This document shows, in pieces, positions 26,539 to 37,000 of a DNA stretch of 64,000 bases. The notes under the pieces were generated by a model. It was not told the origin of the DNA and did not search any database. It saw nothing but the letters and a program-made list of their open reading frames with translations. The position numbers were made by a program, and so were the translations under genes. How positions within the stretch are numbered: the stretch's first letter is position 1; each line of letters begins with the position of its first letter. The stretch covers positions 2,498,001 to 2,562,000 of the forward strand of contig JAMKCF010000011.1 of the NCBI GenBank assembly GCA_023634235.1. Reading direction: 5' to 3'. The stretch comes from Pisaster brevispinus. Lineage: Eukaryota; Echinodermata; Asteroidea; Forcipulatida; Asteriidae.

Positions 26539-26861
26539 GTTAGATTTGAATAATGTCTGGTACAATGACTTGCTTGATCCCAAGTTACCGCTTAAATTTG
26601 AATTCCTCGGACTATTGAGACAGTTGCTACGTCACATGAGTCCGGGCAAGCTTTTGCGTAGGACTTTACAAAAGAGGCGGGGAACACCCATAAACAATTT
26701 TTAGTGAATGTGTATTGCACAATGGTACCAGGGTTTGCTCATCTGGAAGTTTCTCGGAACCATTTGACTTAGCAACTGTCTTCAGAGTCTCAGGAATTCA
26801 AATTTAAGCGGTAACTTGGGATCAAGCAAGTCATTGTATCAAACATTATTTTAAATCTAAC
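26539..26861. mobile_element. Foldback element with ~92-bp arms, just 3' of DTWD2
   Basis: The left arm (26539-26631) and the reverse complement of the right arm (26770-26861) agree almost base for base, for example ACAATGACTTGCTTGATCCC and AAGTTACCGCTTAAATTTGA in both. They flank a ~138-bp spacer. The element starts 131 nt after the DTWD2 stop codon, so it probably lies in that gene's 3' UTR unless polyadenylation is very early. Confidence 0.85.
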
Positions 26862-26954
26862 TTGCAAATGGCTTTCTGGCCTACTGCAGAAATGTGCAGT
26901 ATGCACTAGATGCCATTTTGGTAAGCAACTCTTCAGATGGAACAATATAGATCA

Positions 26955-27102
26955 GGGGTCGATTTCACAAAGCACTAAGATTCATCTTAAGATGAGTTGT
27001 CAGTATCACCATAGTGATTTGTATTGTGACATCACACTTTGCTTAGCAATTAGGAGTGATTTGGAGTTAAGATTAATCTTATCTCTTTGTGAAATCGGCC
27101 CC
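26955..27102. mobile_element. MITE family C, copy 1
   Basis: Ends GGGGTCGATTTCACAAAG and CTTTGTGAAATCGGCCCC are inverted repeats. Inside are CTTAAGATGAGTTGTCAGT, ATCACCATAGTGATTTGTAT and TGACATCACACTT, shared with 40093-40235. Confidence 0.85.
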
Positions 27103-28080
27103 AGTGCAGACAATGACCATTGTTATCAATAACAAAACTAAACATTTGCTTACCAAAATGGTGCCTATTTAGCCACAGCCACATTTGCTTATTTGGACAT
27201 GCCCTAAGTACAGACTCAATGAACTATTTGAAGCTGTAGCTGCAGCCAAATCCCAAATCAGTCGGTTCAGAAACAGCGTCTCTGTCACCCAGATTGTTGA
27301 CATTTGATTGCCAGAAAAACAATGATATGTTGTTTCTTCAGTTTCACATTGAAATAAAATGCACCTAACGTCATCATCACAGAAACTTTTGTTGCCCCAT
27401 TTTAGGAGTCCATGTCCCCATGCGGCGGTCATACACTGTAGTGCGTATTGTAGGCGACGCGGCATTTACGGGCTTACAGTCATTTTTATGTGCAGTGTGA
27501 CTTCAAAAATGGCAAGTATGGGAGACAGTGACTGCGTGTGAGGGTGATGCAAGGGATCAATATGTGCGTACTACACATGTACGTGGTTTGGCATTTCATC
27601 CAAACAATGAGTACTTGTTGAGCAAAGGTGTCCTTTGTTTAATGTTGTATATAAAGCCACTTTCCAACAATGCAAAACAACTTTCCAAAAAAATCTGTTG
27701 CCGAAAACAAAGAGAAGTCCTTGGGACTCAACAGTCATGGCTGGTTGTACTCCTTCTGTAGATTTCTATCTCATTGCATTCACGTTTGTCTGGTTTCCAC
27801 TAGCCATCATTCCTAAAATTAATGGTTACATTAATGGCACATGATACATCAAAGGGCCTGACTGTTTTTATTTCTTTTCAGTCTTATGGTGGTGTATGGA
27901 AGAAAGATAAATGCATTTTTGGAAATCAAAACTCTTCCCCTTTCAAATCAGCTTCTTTGTCAAAAGTTTTGATGCAGCGAAAATTCCAAATGAAATGGAA
28001 CGGAAAAGTCACACAATTTTGATTTTTGTTTTATTACATGGTGTATAAAGTGCAAAAGTGGGTCAGCATATATCACTCGG

Positions 28081-28294
28081 CATTCTTCCTTAACAGTGGT
28101 CTGCCTGGCCAGATGCCAGTTAAAACACCAGAGGACCAGTCCAAAATTCAATCCGAGTGGTCCAGTTGGCTAGTCCATTGTTGAAAAGCTTTCTTATTTT
28201 AAATATTGACCAGGGAAAAAGCTGACGTACTTGTAGAATGACAAGCAAACTGGTCCTGCTGGCCAGTCACTAAAAAAGCTAAGGGCAAACCCTG
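28081..28294 (+). mobile_element. MITE family A, copy 2
   Basis: CTTCCTTAACAGTGGTCTGC opens and AGCTAAGGGCAAACCCTG closes the element; GGACCAGTCCAAAATT and GCTGGCCAGTCAC blocks match the copies at 4838 and 60489. It is followed within 50 bp by a family B MITE. Confidence 0.75.
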
Positions 28295-28343
28295 TATCAC
28301 TCCTCTAAAAAATTGTTTCTAAAACAGAAAAAAGGACACAAAA

Positions 28344-28752
28344 ACTTATAATTTATTGTGGAAGGCAGTTGATGTAAAATATAGCTCACCCTTAACACTA
28401 GCCTGGCGCACATTGTCTAGTAAAAACTGCTCCTGGCTAGTAAACACCACTTCTCAACTTGCCCTGTGGGCTAAAAACTGTGCAACCTGCTTGGTTAGAA
28501 TTCTTTTATTTCTTCCTTTTTACATGTGAATAATGAATTTTTATAATGTGTTAATTTATGTTTGAGTGTGTGAATGTAACTTCATTTGGCCATTGAACTG
28601 GTTGTGATCGCTACCATTAAAACATCAGAAAGTTACATTTATGACAATCATGTTTAAATTTTGGGCTACTAAAACTTCTCGGGGGAAAGTGAAATGCACA
28701 GTTTACTAGCCTGGTGGGGTTACTTTACAAAAAGTTTAACTGCAAGGCCTGC
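28344..28752. mobile_element. MITE family B, copy 2
   Basis: Co-linear with 16155-16596 (see that entry), about 410 bp, with small deletions. No coding capacity. Confidence 0.75.
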
Positions 28753-29292
28753 TCTTTCTGCCCTGTGCAGGGTACATCCCTCATTCAGACACTACTTCTT
28801 GTTTGCCTAATCACCGGCAGTGCTCTTAATGTTCAGAAAGCACTAGGGCACCAACAGCACCCTCTATTGATCCCTTGCCTTGATATCAGGCGCAGCAACT
28901 GTCTACCCATGGTCTGTTATTGTGATAGTCAAGTTGCACATAAAGATCTGGTGTATAAACGTACACAGGTCATCTAAAATGCGCACTACGCGATAACAAC
29001 GCACAGGGAAACTGACTCACAAAATGGCACAATCAAGGTTTATTTTGGTTATGGCGTCAGGTGATGTGGACCAATACTTAATATTTGGATCTCATAGTAG
29101 GGAACACGGCTTGATGTCACAACTGTTGTCAGACATTGTCAAGTCATTGTAACTAAACAATTACCCACAAAATGTTGTGTAAATGATGCGTTATAGTGCC
29201 ATTCAACAAAAACAGACATCAAAGGACCCTCTGAAAACAAAAATCTTGAATGTTGTAACAGTGACACATAGTCACCTGATGAGGGTTATTAC

Positions 29293-29452
29293 TGTCATGA
29301 AATGACACTGTGATTGGTAAATAGTGTCATGAAATGTCACTGTGATTGGTAAAGAGTGTCATGAAATGTCACTGTGATTGGTAAATAGTGTCATGAAACG
29401 TCACTGTGATTGGTAAATAGTGTCATGAAATGTCACTGTGATTGGTAAGTGG
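29293..29452 (+). repeat. Minisatellite, five 32-bp units
   Basis: Unit TGTCATGAAATGTCACTGTG plus ATTGGTAAATAG. The first unit keeps a perfect TGTCAT-GAA-ATGACA palindrome that the others have lost through ATGACA to ATGTCA. Confidence 0.95.
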
Positions 29453-30316
29453 CCCACCATAGATCCCTTGTAAAGATTACTTGAGTGGAAAAGCTTTTCT
29501 CCCAAAGTAAAGAATACCTTCCCTTTAACCACAGCTGTGGTCGCCAACATAGTGCAGAGGTCCTCTGTGCCCTCATACTGCCACTGTGCATTTAGGGTTT
29601 CGGGAGACATCCTAACAAACTTGACAATACCTGAAGGAGAAAGATAGGGCTCCTGGAGCCAAACCTGGCACACAAATCAGGAAAAAAAAACTCTCTGCTG
29701 ATTTTGTTGGACCAATAAAGGTAGTTGTTATTTGTCTTGCCTGTCAACTTCTCAATGCTCGAGCCTTCTGAGTGACACATGGGACCCTAGTATTTGTTTG
29801 CATCTCTCCTCATGTGCAAATTTTACTGAAGCAATTTTCACCACCCATTTTTGCTCCTGTGTACACATACAATAGTATTTGTTCGATCAGTCGCAATGAG
29901 CTGATGGGATTAAACAGTTAAATGAATTTAGTGTACTTTTCCTCTTTAGGGGGTACTGTTTAGCTTGAAACAGCCTCAGGGAATTCTTTCTATCTAAATA
30001 AAGGGGTTTTTTGTGTGTGAATCTTGAGAGGTTAGAAAGTTCAGAAGGGGACGTATTATTTATGCAGAGTTCAGAAGCTCCTTGGTGGCAGCAGCTGGCC
30101 CTCAGGATGGTCACCTGTGACATGTGGGGCTGTTACTTACAAATTGACACTACCCAGGTCCAACCCTATTTTAGGACAAATTTGTTTGAATAAGTTGCCA
30201 CTGAATTCTGAACACGGACTACTTAAATTTGACCATTGGTTCAGTCAGGTTTGACCAAAACGTTCACGGTAGTGGTCGGTAGCCATGTTATTCAGGTAAT
30301 TGCAGAAAGGAGACTT

Positions 30317-30543
30317 AATTGTAGCACTTTAAAGCAGTAAGAAATATATGCATGCGCTTTTGAAGCAACAACTACTTCATCAGATGCGATGAAGAAAAAC
30401 AACTCCAACCACCCTTTGTTCAGACTGTGCTGGACTGTAAATAAACCTTGGTTGAAGTTGGTTTTCTTTATGGCATCTGATGAAGTAGTTGTTGCTATGA
30501 AAACTTACGTAGATATTTCTTAAGTCAGTAAAGTGCTACAATT
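30317..30543. mobile_element. Foldback element with hammerhead-like cores in both arms
   Basis: AATTGTAGCACTTTA at the left pairs with its reverse complement at the right end, and the arms continue through GCAACAACTACTTCATCAGA for about 90 bp. The right arm (plus strand) reads CTGATGA (30477-30483), a possible GTAG/CTAT stem, then GAAA (30499-30502). The left arm carries CTGATGA on the minus strand at 30377-30383 but has lost the GAAA. Confidence 0.75.
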
Positions 30544-31851
30544 TATATTCCTACCTTTCCTAGACTTTAAAAAAAATATATTCTTGCTCTTTCATCAAGA
30601 AAATGTCGTCATTAATGAGAAAAGTGCAGCAGCTACCAGTACCAATGTTTCCCCTGTCAGCTTTGAATCTTGGCCCTTTTCCAAACCTTGGCTTTGGTCT
30701 CTGACTCTGGCTGTAGCTCTGTCACCGAGTTGGAGCAGTGTGCAATTTGCACAGTGGTTTGAACAATGGAGCCTCACGCCAGAGCCGAAGCCAGAGCTGA
30801 GGTTTGGGGGGATTCTCTCTTCTGTACTCTCAATGGTCGGTCATTGCTGATTTCCTCAAAAATATCAACTTGCTGCGAAGATAATATCCATTATAGGAAT
30901 ACTACCAGTTGGAAGGAATTCATTTTGGTGGTGCGTGAGGTGTTGCCCTGGCCTCTTTATCTAACTAAACGTGATGTCTATTAGAATCAATACACATCAG
31001 CTCCATGAGTCCAAGGGTTGCTTAAATACTAATCTTATCTCAACTTTTATTTTTACAACTCGGCTCATTGCATCGGTTGGGGGAGGGGGAACAAAGTAGA
31101 AAATGAAGATGGAGACATCTTCATTGGCGTTAGTGGACATTCTCGTTTGAGGGCAACAACAAAACAAAACAATTTGTTAACTATTTTTTATTCTAATTTT
31201 TTTATTTTTTATGGGGGGTTGTCTTCTTCTTTTTTCGCTGGTAGGGCCACTGGACATCTTGATAGATTGATCATAATGGCCAAGGAAAACTGTTATGAAC
31301 ATGTTAGAAGTATTATTTGATTGAAGTATATTATTTCATTCGGCAGGTAAAGTATTATCACTACAATTTAACAGTCACCATTCAGGGCATCTGTATTATG
31401 ATGTAGTTAAAGGATATGTAAACTACATGTATACAATGGAGTTCAAAACAATGCAAATTGTTATGCAAAATTTGATTTGATGTATTATCTTTCAAGATAC
31501 CAAAAATGTTGTCAGCACTTATAACATTTCTGTTAGAAAGTGTATAAACAAACTTGCCTTGTCAAAGTTCAAAGGTTTGTACGTTGATTCCTGTGGACAC
31601 TTGAAAGTTTCCATCCAAAATGTTCAAGCAAGTTATCCTTAAAAAAAGGGAAATGAATTGTTTTGTTTTATAAACTGTTTTTAATTTGTGATCTTATTTC
31701 CAAAAGTAAGGGTTGATGAAATAAAGGAAATAGAACAGTATTTTTAAAATATATCATGTATATTTAGTAGAGTGATAAACATTAAAGGCAAAAGGTGAAA
31801 TAAAAATGAAAACTGACAATCGTACTATACAGAGGTGTATTTGTTAAGTCC

Positions 31852-32032
31852 AGTGCCCACATTCATAGAAATGCTGAAGCAGAAATATTATTGGTTACCA
31901 ATTTTCTGCTAAGCAAATAAGCAGGATACCAGCCACAGATTATACATGTGACATGGTATTTTGGCTGGTAACCTTAATCTGGTAAGCATAATTTTCTTTA
32001 GGTGCTGAAGCAGTTCTATGAAATTTGGCCTT
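31852..32032. mobile_element. MITE family D, copy 1
   Basis: Left end CATTCATAGAAATGCTGAAGC is matched, imperfectly, by the reverse complement of the right end (GGCCAAATTTCATAGAACTG). The element shares its ends and an AACTGGT/TACCAG-rich middle with 55968-56151. Confidence 0.6.
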
Positions 32033-33969
32033 GGATCTCATTTCAAAAAGCTGTTAACAGTTAAACAAGTCTTTGTGCTTACTTTAGCAGACAAAATATA
32101 CATCATTAGCAAAAGTGTATTTGAAAAATGATCAACAAGATTTTCGGTGCCTAGGCATGTGCACAGTGGATTTGCATTGTTACATCACTCAATCTGCTTA
32201 CATCAACCGCTTGCAAGTAAAGCAGTGTGTATGGAAATAAAAAGATAACTGTGAAACGGGTTGCTCCGTACGCAGGACATTTGTATTTAATTTTGATTTT
32301 TGCTCAATGTCTGCTGAGGTCGGGCAGGCCACATCTTTCCTGGTAATCAAGGGAGAATGGTTCCATATACCTTGCTGTGGTTACTGAAGAAAAACAAAGG
32401 ATTTAGACCAAGGATAAAAGGTTTCTTAAATCTGCTACTCTGCAGAGAAATCTGATGTGATTCAGCAAAAAATTGCATTAGGAAACTGGAAGTTAATAGT
32501 TCAAAGATTTGAAGGTACTTAAATGATATCAAACACGGGTTAGATGGAAAAAAACATGTTGTTGAATTGAAATGTAAGCAATAGGCCTACTGGGTTCTTC
32601 AATAAAATTTGTTTCTTATTTAGTGTGCATGTTAAAATAGAAGTATCATCCCTGTTAATCGACACCAATCCACAAACTTGTTCAACTCCCTGGATAGGCA
32701 GGGACACTTAAAGTGTCAAAAACAGAAGTCAAAACGACATGGACTGAAGCTCATAAAAATAATCAAGATATTACAAAAATATAAGAATATGTGGCAAAAA
32801 GGGTGATAGTTTGACCATTTGATGAGGATTTAACATAACTAAAAAACAACAGCATGAACAATGCTGGTAAAGGATGAAGAGGTAGAAATCACATGAGGAG
32901 GGATTGAAAATGAACACAGCCTGACAATGATTAGGACATTATTTACAAGCTGTAGCTTGTAAAAGGTTGAAACACTACCAAGTTCAAGTTTAAGCCAACT
33001 TGTTCCGGTCGCGAGCACCTCACACCCCCGTACAGTACGATTTAAATTCGCATTGTGTATACGTTACGCTTAGTCGAACTAAGCCGCTTTACCACTGCAC
33101 ACAGAGTGAACGAGTTCATTTCTAAGCTTTGAGCTACCAACAACACAGGTCAGAAAGTACTCTCCTAAAGGCTTTTGTTGAAGGGATAAAAGTGCCTGAA
33201 ATCAAGGCTCGCCCAGCGTCAGGCAAGGACCACATGTTGAGCTCGCGGAAGTAGGGTCTGGGGGGAACGAATGGCACTCAAACACACTCAAATAATTTGC
33301 ACAAATAAAAAGTTTGATTCCTAAAGGCTTGCGTTCTTTCCGAATGGTTTAATATCGGGATTAACAAGATCACAAGCTGTGCATCTAGTTTCTCTCAATT
33401 CAAAAGTATGGGAATCCGCAAGATTTTGGTAAAAAGTCACACATTTTTTTATATCATTATGGGTATTCAGCAACCTCGCCTACAAAATGCCAATCAATCT
33501 TAATAAATGTATCTGTACACAGTTAAAATTATCCTCTGTTTATCAGCAGTTGTAGTTTTTAAGGCAATTTAAATAAATATTCTGGTTGCAGACACTATCA
33601 ATTGATTACGTCCGCTTTGTTGCAGGACTGTTACCACGGTCCGGTGTTTGCGTTTTTCGTTGGAAAATACGCTGCTATTTTATACACACTAGCTGTGGTT
33701 TCTGGTTTATGCCGTCAATACATACATGTTTGTCTTAAAACTACTTTCGAACATCATAAGTTCTCTGGTTAGTTCACGTTTTGAGAGCCAATTTTCTCGA
33801 AGTTTTTGTTACCGGAAAACCATTTCCTGGCAAATCAAAGCAGCCCAAATGCCCTGCACTTGTTTCTCGTGACATAATTAATTGGGTCATTTTCTCCCAT
33901 TGGTCTAAAGTTTACGTGAGGTCACGCACTGCTGACATGAACACGTGCGCGCGTGTGTGTCATTGAGTT

Positions 33970-33976
33970 TATAAAA
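33970..33976 (+). promoter_or_regulatory. TATA box of the colmedin gene
   Basis: TATAAAA lies 76 nt before the ATG at 34052, which would place transcription start near 34000 and give a ~50-nt 5' UTR. It sits in the GC-rich stretch that begins the gene. Confidence 0.7.
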
Positions 33977-34051
33977 CACACTCGCATCGAGGGTCGGGTT
34001 GAGAACAAAACCCGTCCCTGCTGTCATTGCAATCAGAGTGCATAACAGAAC

Positions 34052-37000
34052 ATGGCGCGAGAGAAGGATCTTGCTTGTACCCACAGGCACCACATAAAAA
34101 TCCTTTATTTCACTTGTGCCATCCTTGCTGTGTTCTCCATCAGTTGCTTCGCGGTCACTTTTCTTTTTCTTGCACAGCTCAGAGACGATCTGAGCCAAAA
34201 ATGCTCCTGTCCGGACGGAGAAATGCTCTTTGCGATCACCGTTTTCCCACCGCGTTCGGAAGACGAAGACCCCTCCAGTAGCCCCAGGCCCAGCCGTGCA
34301 GCGGGGCATAGGAACGGGGCCACCAGCAACGGTGAAGTACGGGCGGAGTTGGGGTTGACGGCACGAAATGGTGATCAGAATGGACGCGATGGATTGCCGG
34401 GATTTAGCAGGGTGCGTAAGGACACCCCCGGGGGGAAAGACTTCAATTTTCAGGGCACCTCCATCGAGGCCTACGCAAGGCTTCCCATAACGATATCGGT
34501 GAGTGAAAAGAATATTCTTCTCTTTAGGTTCGACACAACTTGACAAGAGAAACACATGTTTCAAATTTATCATCAGCAGTCCCATGTTGATTGATAGGTT
34601 TATGCCTTATCAAAGAGTAATTTGTACTTTTCAAATTATCTTTGGATTCGCTCCTAATGCATTCAGAAATTAGGTTTCTGAAATAAATTGAAGTTCTTTT
34701 CAGTTATTTGTTCAATGTGTTGAAAATCTTAGTTCCTAGTTCTCTAATTTCAGGAGCATTTGCTTTATCGTGTTGCCTAACGTCTTTGATAGCGTCTCCG
34801 CTCGTAAGTCAACATCGTTTCCCATTACACAGAACAGGGGTTTTACCTTCCAGCCTCGATTTGAGTACGATTGGCATGAATGGGAGAAACATGGATGCTA
34901 GGTGGTAAAGTGCTATGTTCTTAACAAGGTCCCTGGTTGCTGAAGCCACATATTAGTCAAGGTTTCATGGTGATTGTAGAAGGAAATGTTTTAGACCTGT
35001 CAAACCTGAATATTTATGAGTAGTGACTGGTACTCAGATTCTAAATTGGTCTAGTCAGGTAACATCTGGAAACAATAAAGCAGCTGGGAACTTGATTTTT
35101 TTTGTCTTCTTCTATATTTAAAGGGATGATATGCCTACAAAACTAAAAGCATTGTTCTTATTACAATTACCTCGTTTAATTGTGTGACTTCTACTATTGG
35201 CTATGGCTGATGTGAGTGACTTCTGCTAATGGCTATGGCTGATGGCTTTAACTGACACACTGATATATATCCTTTCATCTTTTTTAAACAAAAACTTTGC
35301 ACTTTTCAATTTGCCATAATGCAGTATCCAGGGGGGAGGGCAGGTAAAGCTGCCCCACCCCCGGCAAAACTTCTCATACTTTTTCAAATAGTTTATGCTT
35401 CAGTTATTTGTGAACAAAAGCAGAAGGGCTATACAGTATGTATTGTTAAGTCAGCCACCACTTAAAATGTTGTTTTTATATTTCATAGCCAACTCTAAGA
35501 AAAAAAAATACCCCCTTTGCCTGTCTAAAGTTAGATTCTCCTAACTTTAGACCAGAAGCGTTTTTAGCCAGTGTTTGAAAATGCAATTAGGTTTTTACTT
35601 AAGGTGACTTTGACCGGCATTACCCCCCTCAAGTCTTCCATGAATCTAAAGGAAGTTTTCTTTTTTTTTCAGAGGAAGTTTATATATCCCAAGAGGGGCA
35701 GTATAAATATCAACTATCAACATCGGCAATTTGTTTCAAAGAAACCCCCCAAAAAACCACAAGGGGGGGAAAAAAAAGCCAGAGGGCTTTTCCCACCGCA
35801 GAGCTCGAGTCGACATTGAGGGTTGTGTTTTCATGCGGGATGATTCTGCTTGAGTTAACCCGCATTGAAGCTTCCCTATTTACCTGACTGGACTAATATA
35901 GAAATTTATTGAGCACATATGCAGGTGTTTTGGCAGACTTAACTTCAACTTTTATGAAAGAAATTTTCTCTGATATGCCATGAAAATATGGTACTTGCCA
36001 GGCAGTCTGATGATGGTAGATTTAAAACTGACTCTCCATTACGATGTATTTGGGTTCTGCATTGAAACCACGCACAATCTGAATATTTTCCATTTCATTG
36101 TATCTAGATATAATTTTGGTCATTGTTAATGCATGACTTGCTTGATTCACCATGTAATTTCAGAGTGCAAGAAGTTTTGAAACATCAGGATATTCTGTTC
36201 ATCAAAAATCTGACTTTTTTATTGTTATTATATATTTTGTGGGTGAAGCCTGAGGAAACCTGTAAACAAGGGTGCTTGCTACGTAAATCAGAAACACTGG
36301 GGTTAACCCCTACCCTTTCAAGATAAGTAAATCTTTGGTTTTTACTCATATAGGCCTACCAATGTGTATTGAGCACTGTAAAGTACTTGCCCTGAGTCCT
36401 AGGAAGAAAATCCTCGAGCATATTACTCGGGTGGAATTCGAACCATTGAGATACCCACTGCTAAAATATTGGATTCGAACTGCCTCTAGCTACCAGGCAA
36501 GCTAGGTGTTCTAGCGGTCTGCTTTAGAATGGCAAAGGTCATTGGTTCAAATCCCACCCGAGTAATATGCCTGATGGGTTTTTTTTTTCACAGGACTTGG
36601 GAACGTATTTAGTACATAGTGCTTATGGGTAAAAACGCAAATATTAATTCTTTATCCCTGATGCAGATTTTATATCTTTTGACTCAGTACAATCATCGAG
36701 AATTGTTTCCCTCTGAAATACTGTGATAAAACCGAAACTAATTCATAACACTAAGTTTTTGTTTTCTATTTGCAACATTCAAATAAAATATACAGAGGAT
36801 TGTGGCAAGAATTCCATCCAAAAAAAAAACCCATTTTTTAGTGGTTTTTTTTTGGAAAACCTAACTACCAATTCTAAGGAAATGTTCACAAATGTCTGTT
36901 ATGCAAAAATGGGAAATGGGCGCACGTTTCAACCCTGGTGCACAGTCTTTCTCAAAGACTGAAAGAGAAAGAGCCTAATAGGGTCGAAACGTGAGGCCAT

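Larger units (their letters stand above)
26862..33969. other. Gene-poor interval between DTWD2 and the colmedin gene
   Basis: Apart from the MITEs, minisatellite and foldback elements listed separately, no supported gene was found. A 105-codon frame at 30533-30850 lies in GC-richer sequence but has no family signature. An AATAAA at 27353-27358 is one candidate for the DTWD2 polyadenylation signal. Confidence 0.5.

Noticed and set aside
27169..27465. 98-codon minus-strand frame
   Set aside because: Tryptophan- and cysteine-rich but without any recognisable family, next to a MITE; too weak.
30533..30850. 105-codon frame in GC-richer sequence
   Set aside because: No domain, no splice context and an equally open minus frame; not reported as a gene.
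34420..34426. RVRK in the colmedin stalk as a proprotein convertase site
   Set aside because: It ends in Lys and does not fit the usual R-x-K/R-R form; shedding remains possible but is not shown.
33905..34585. 226-codon minus-strand open frame
   Set aside because: It is the antisense of colmedin exon 1; the plus strand has the TATA box, membrane span and in-phase splice donor, and the minus frame has no family signature.
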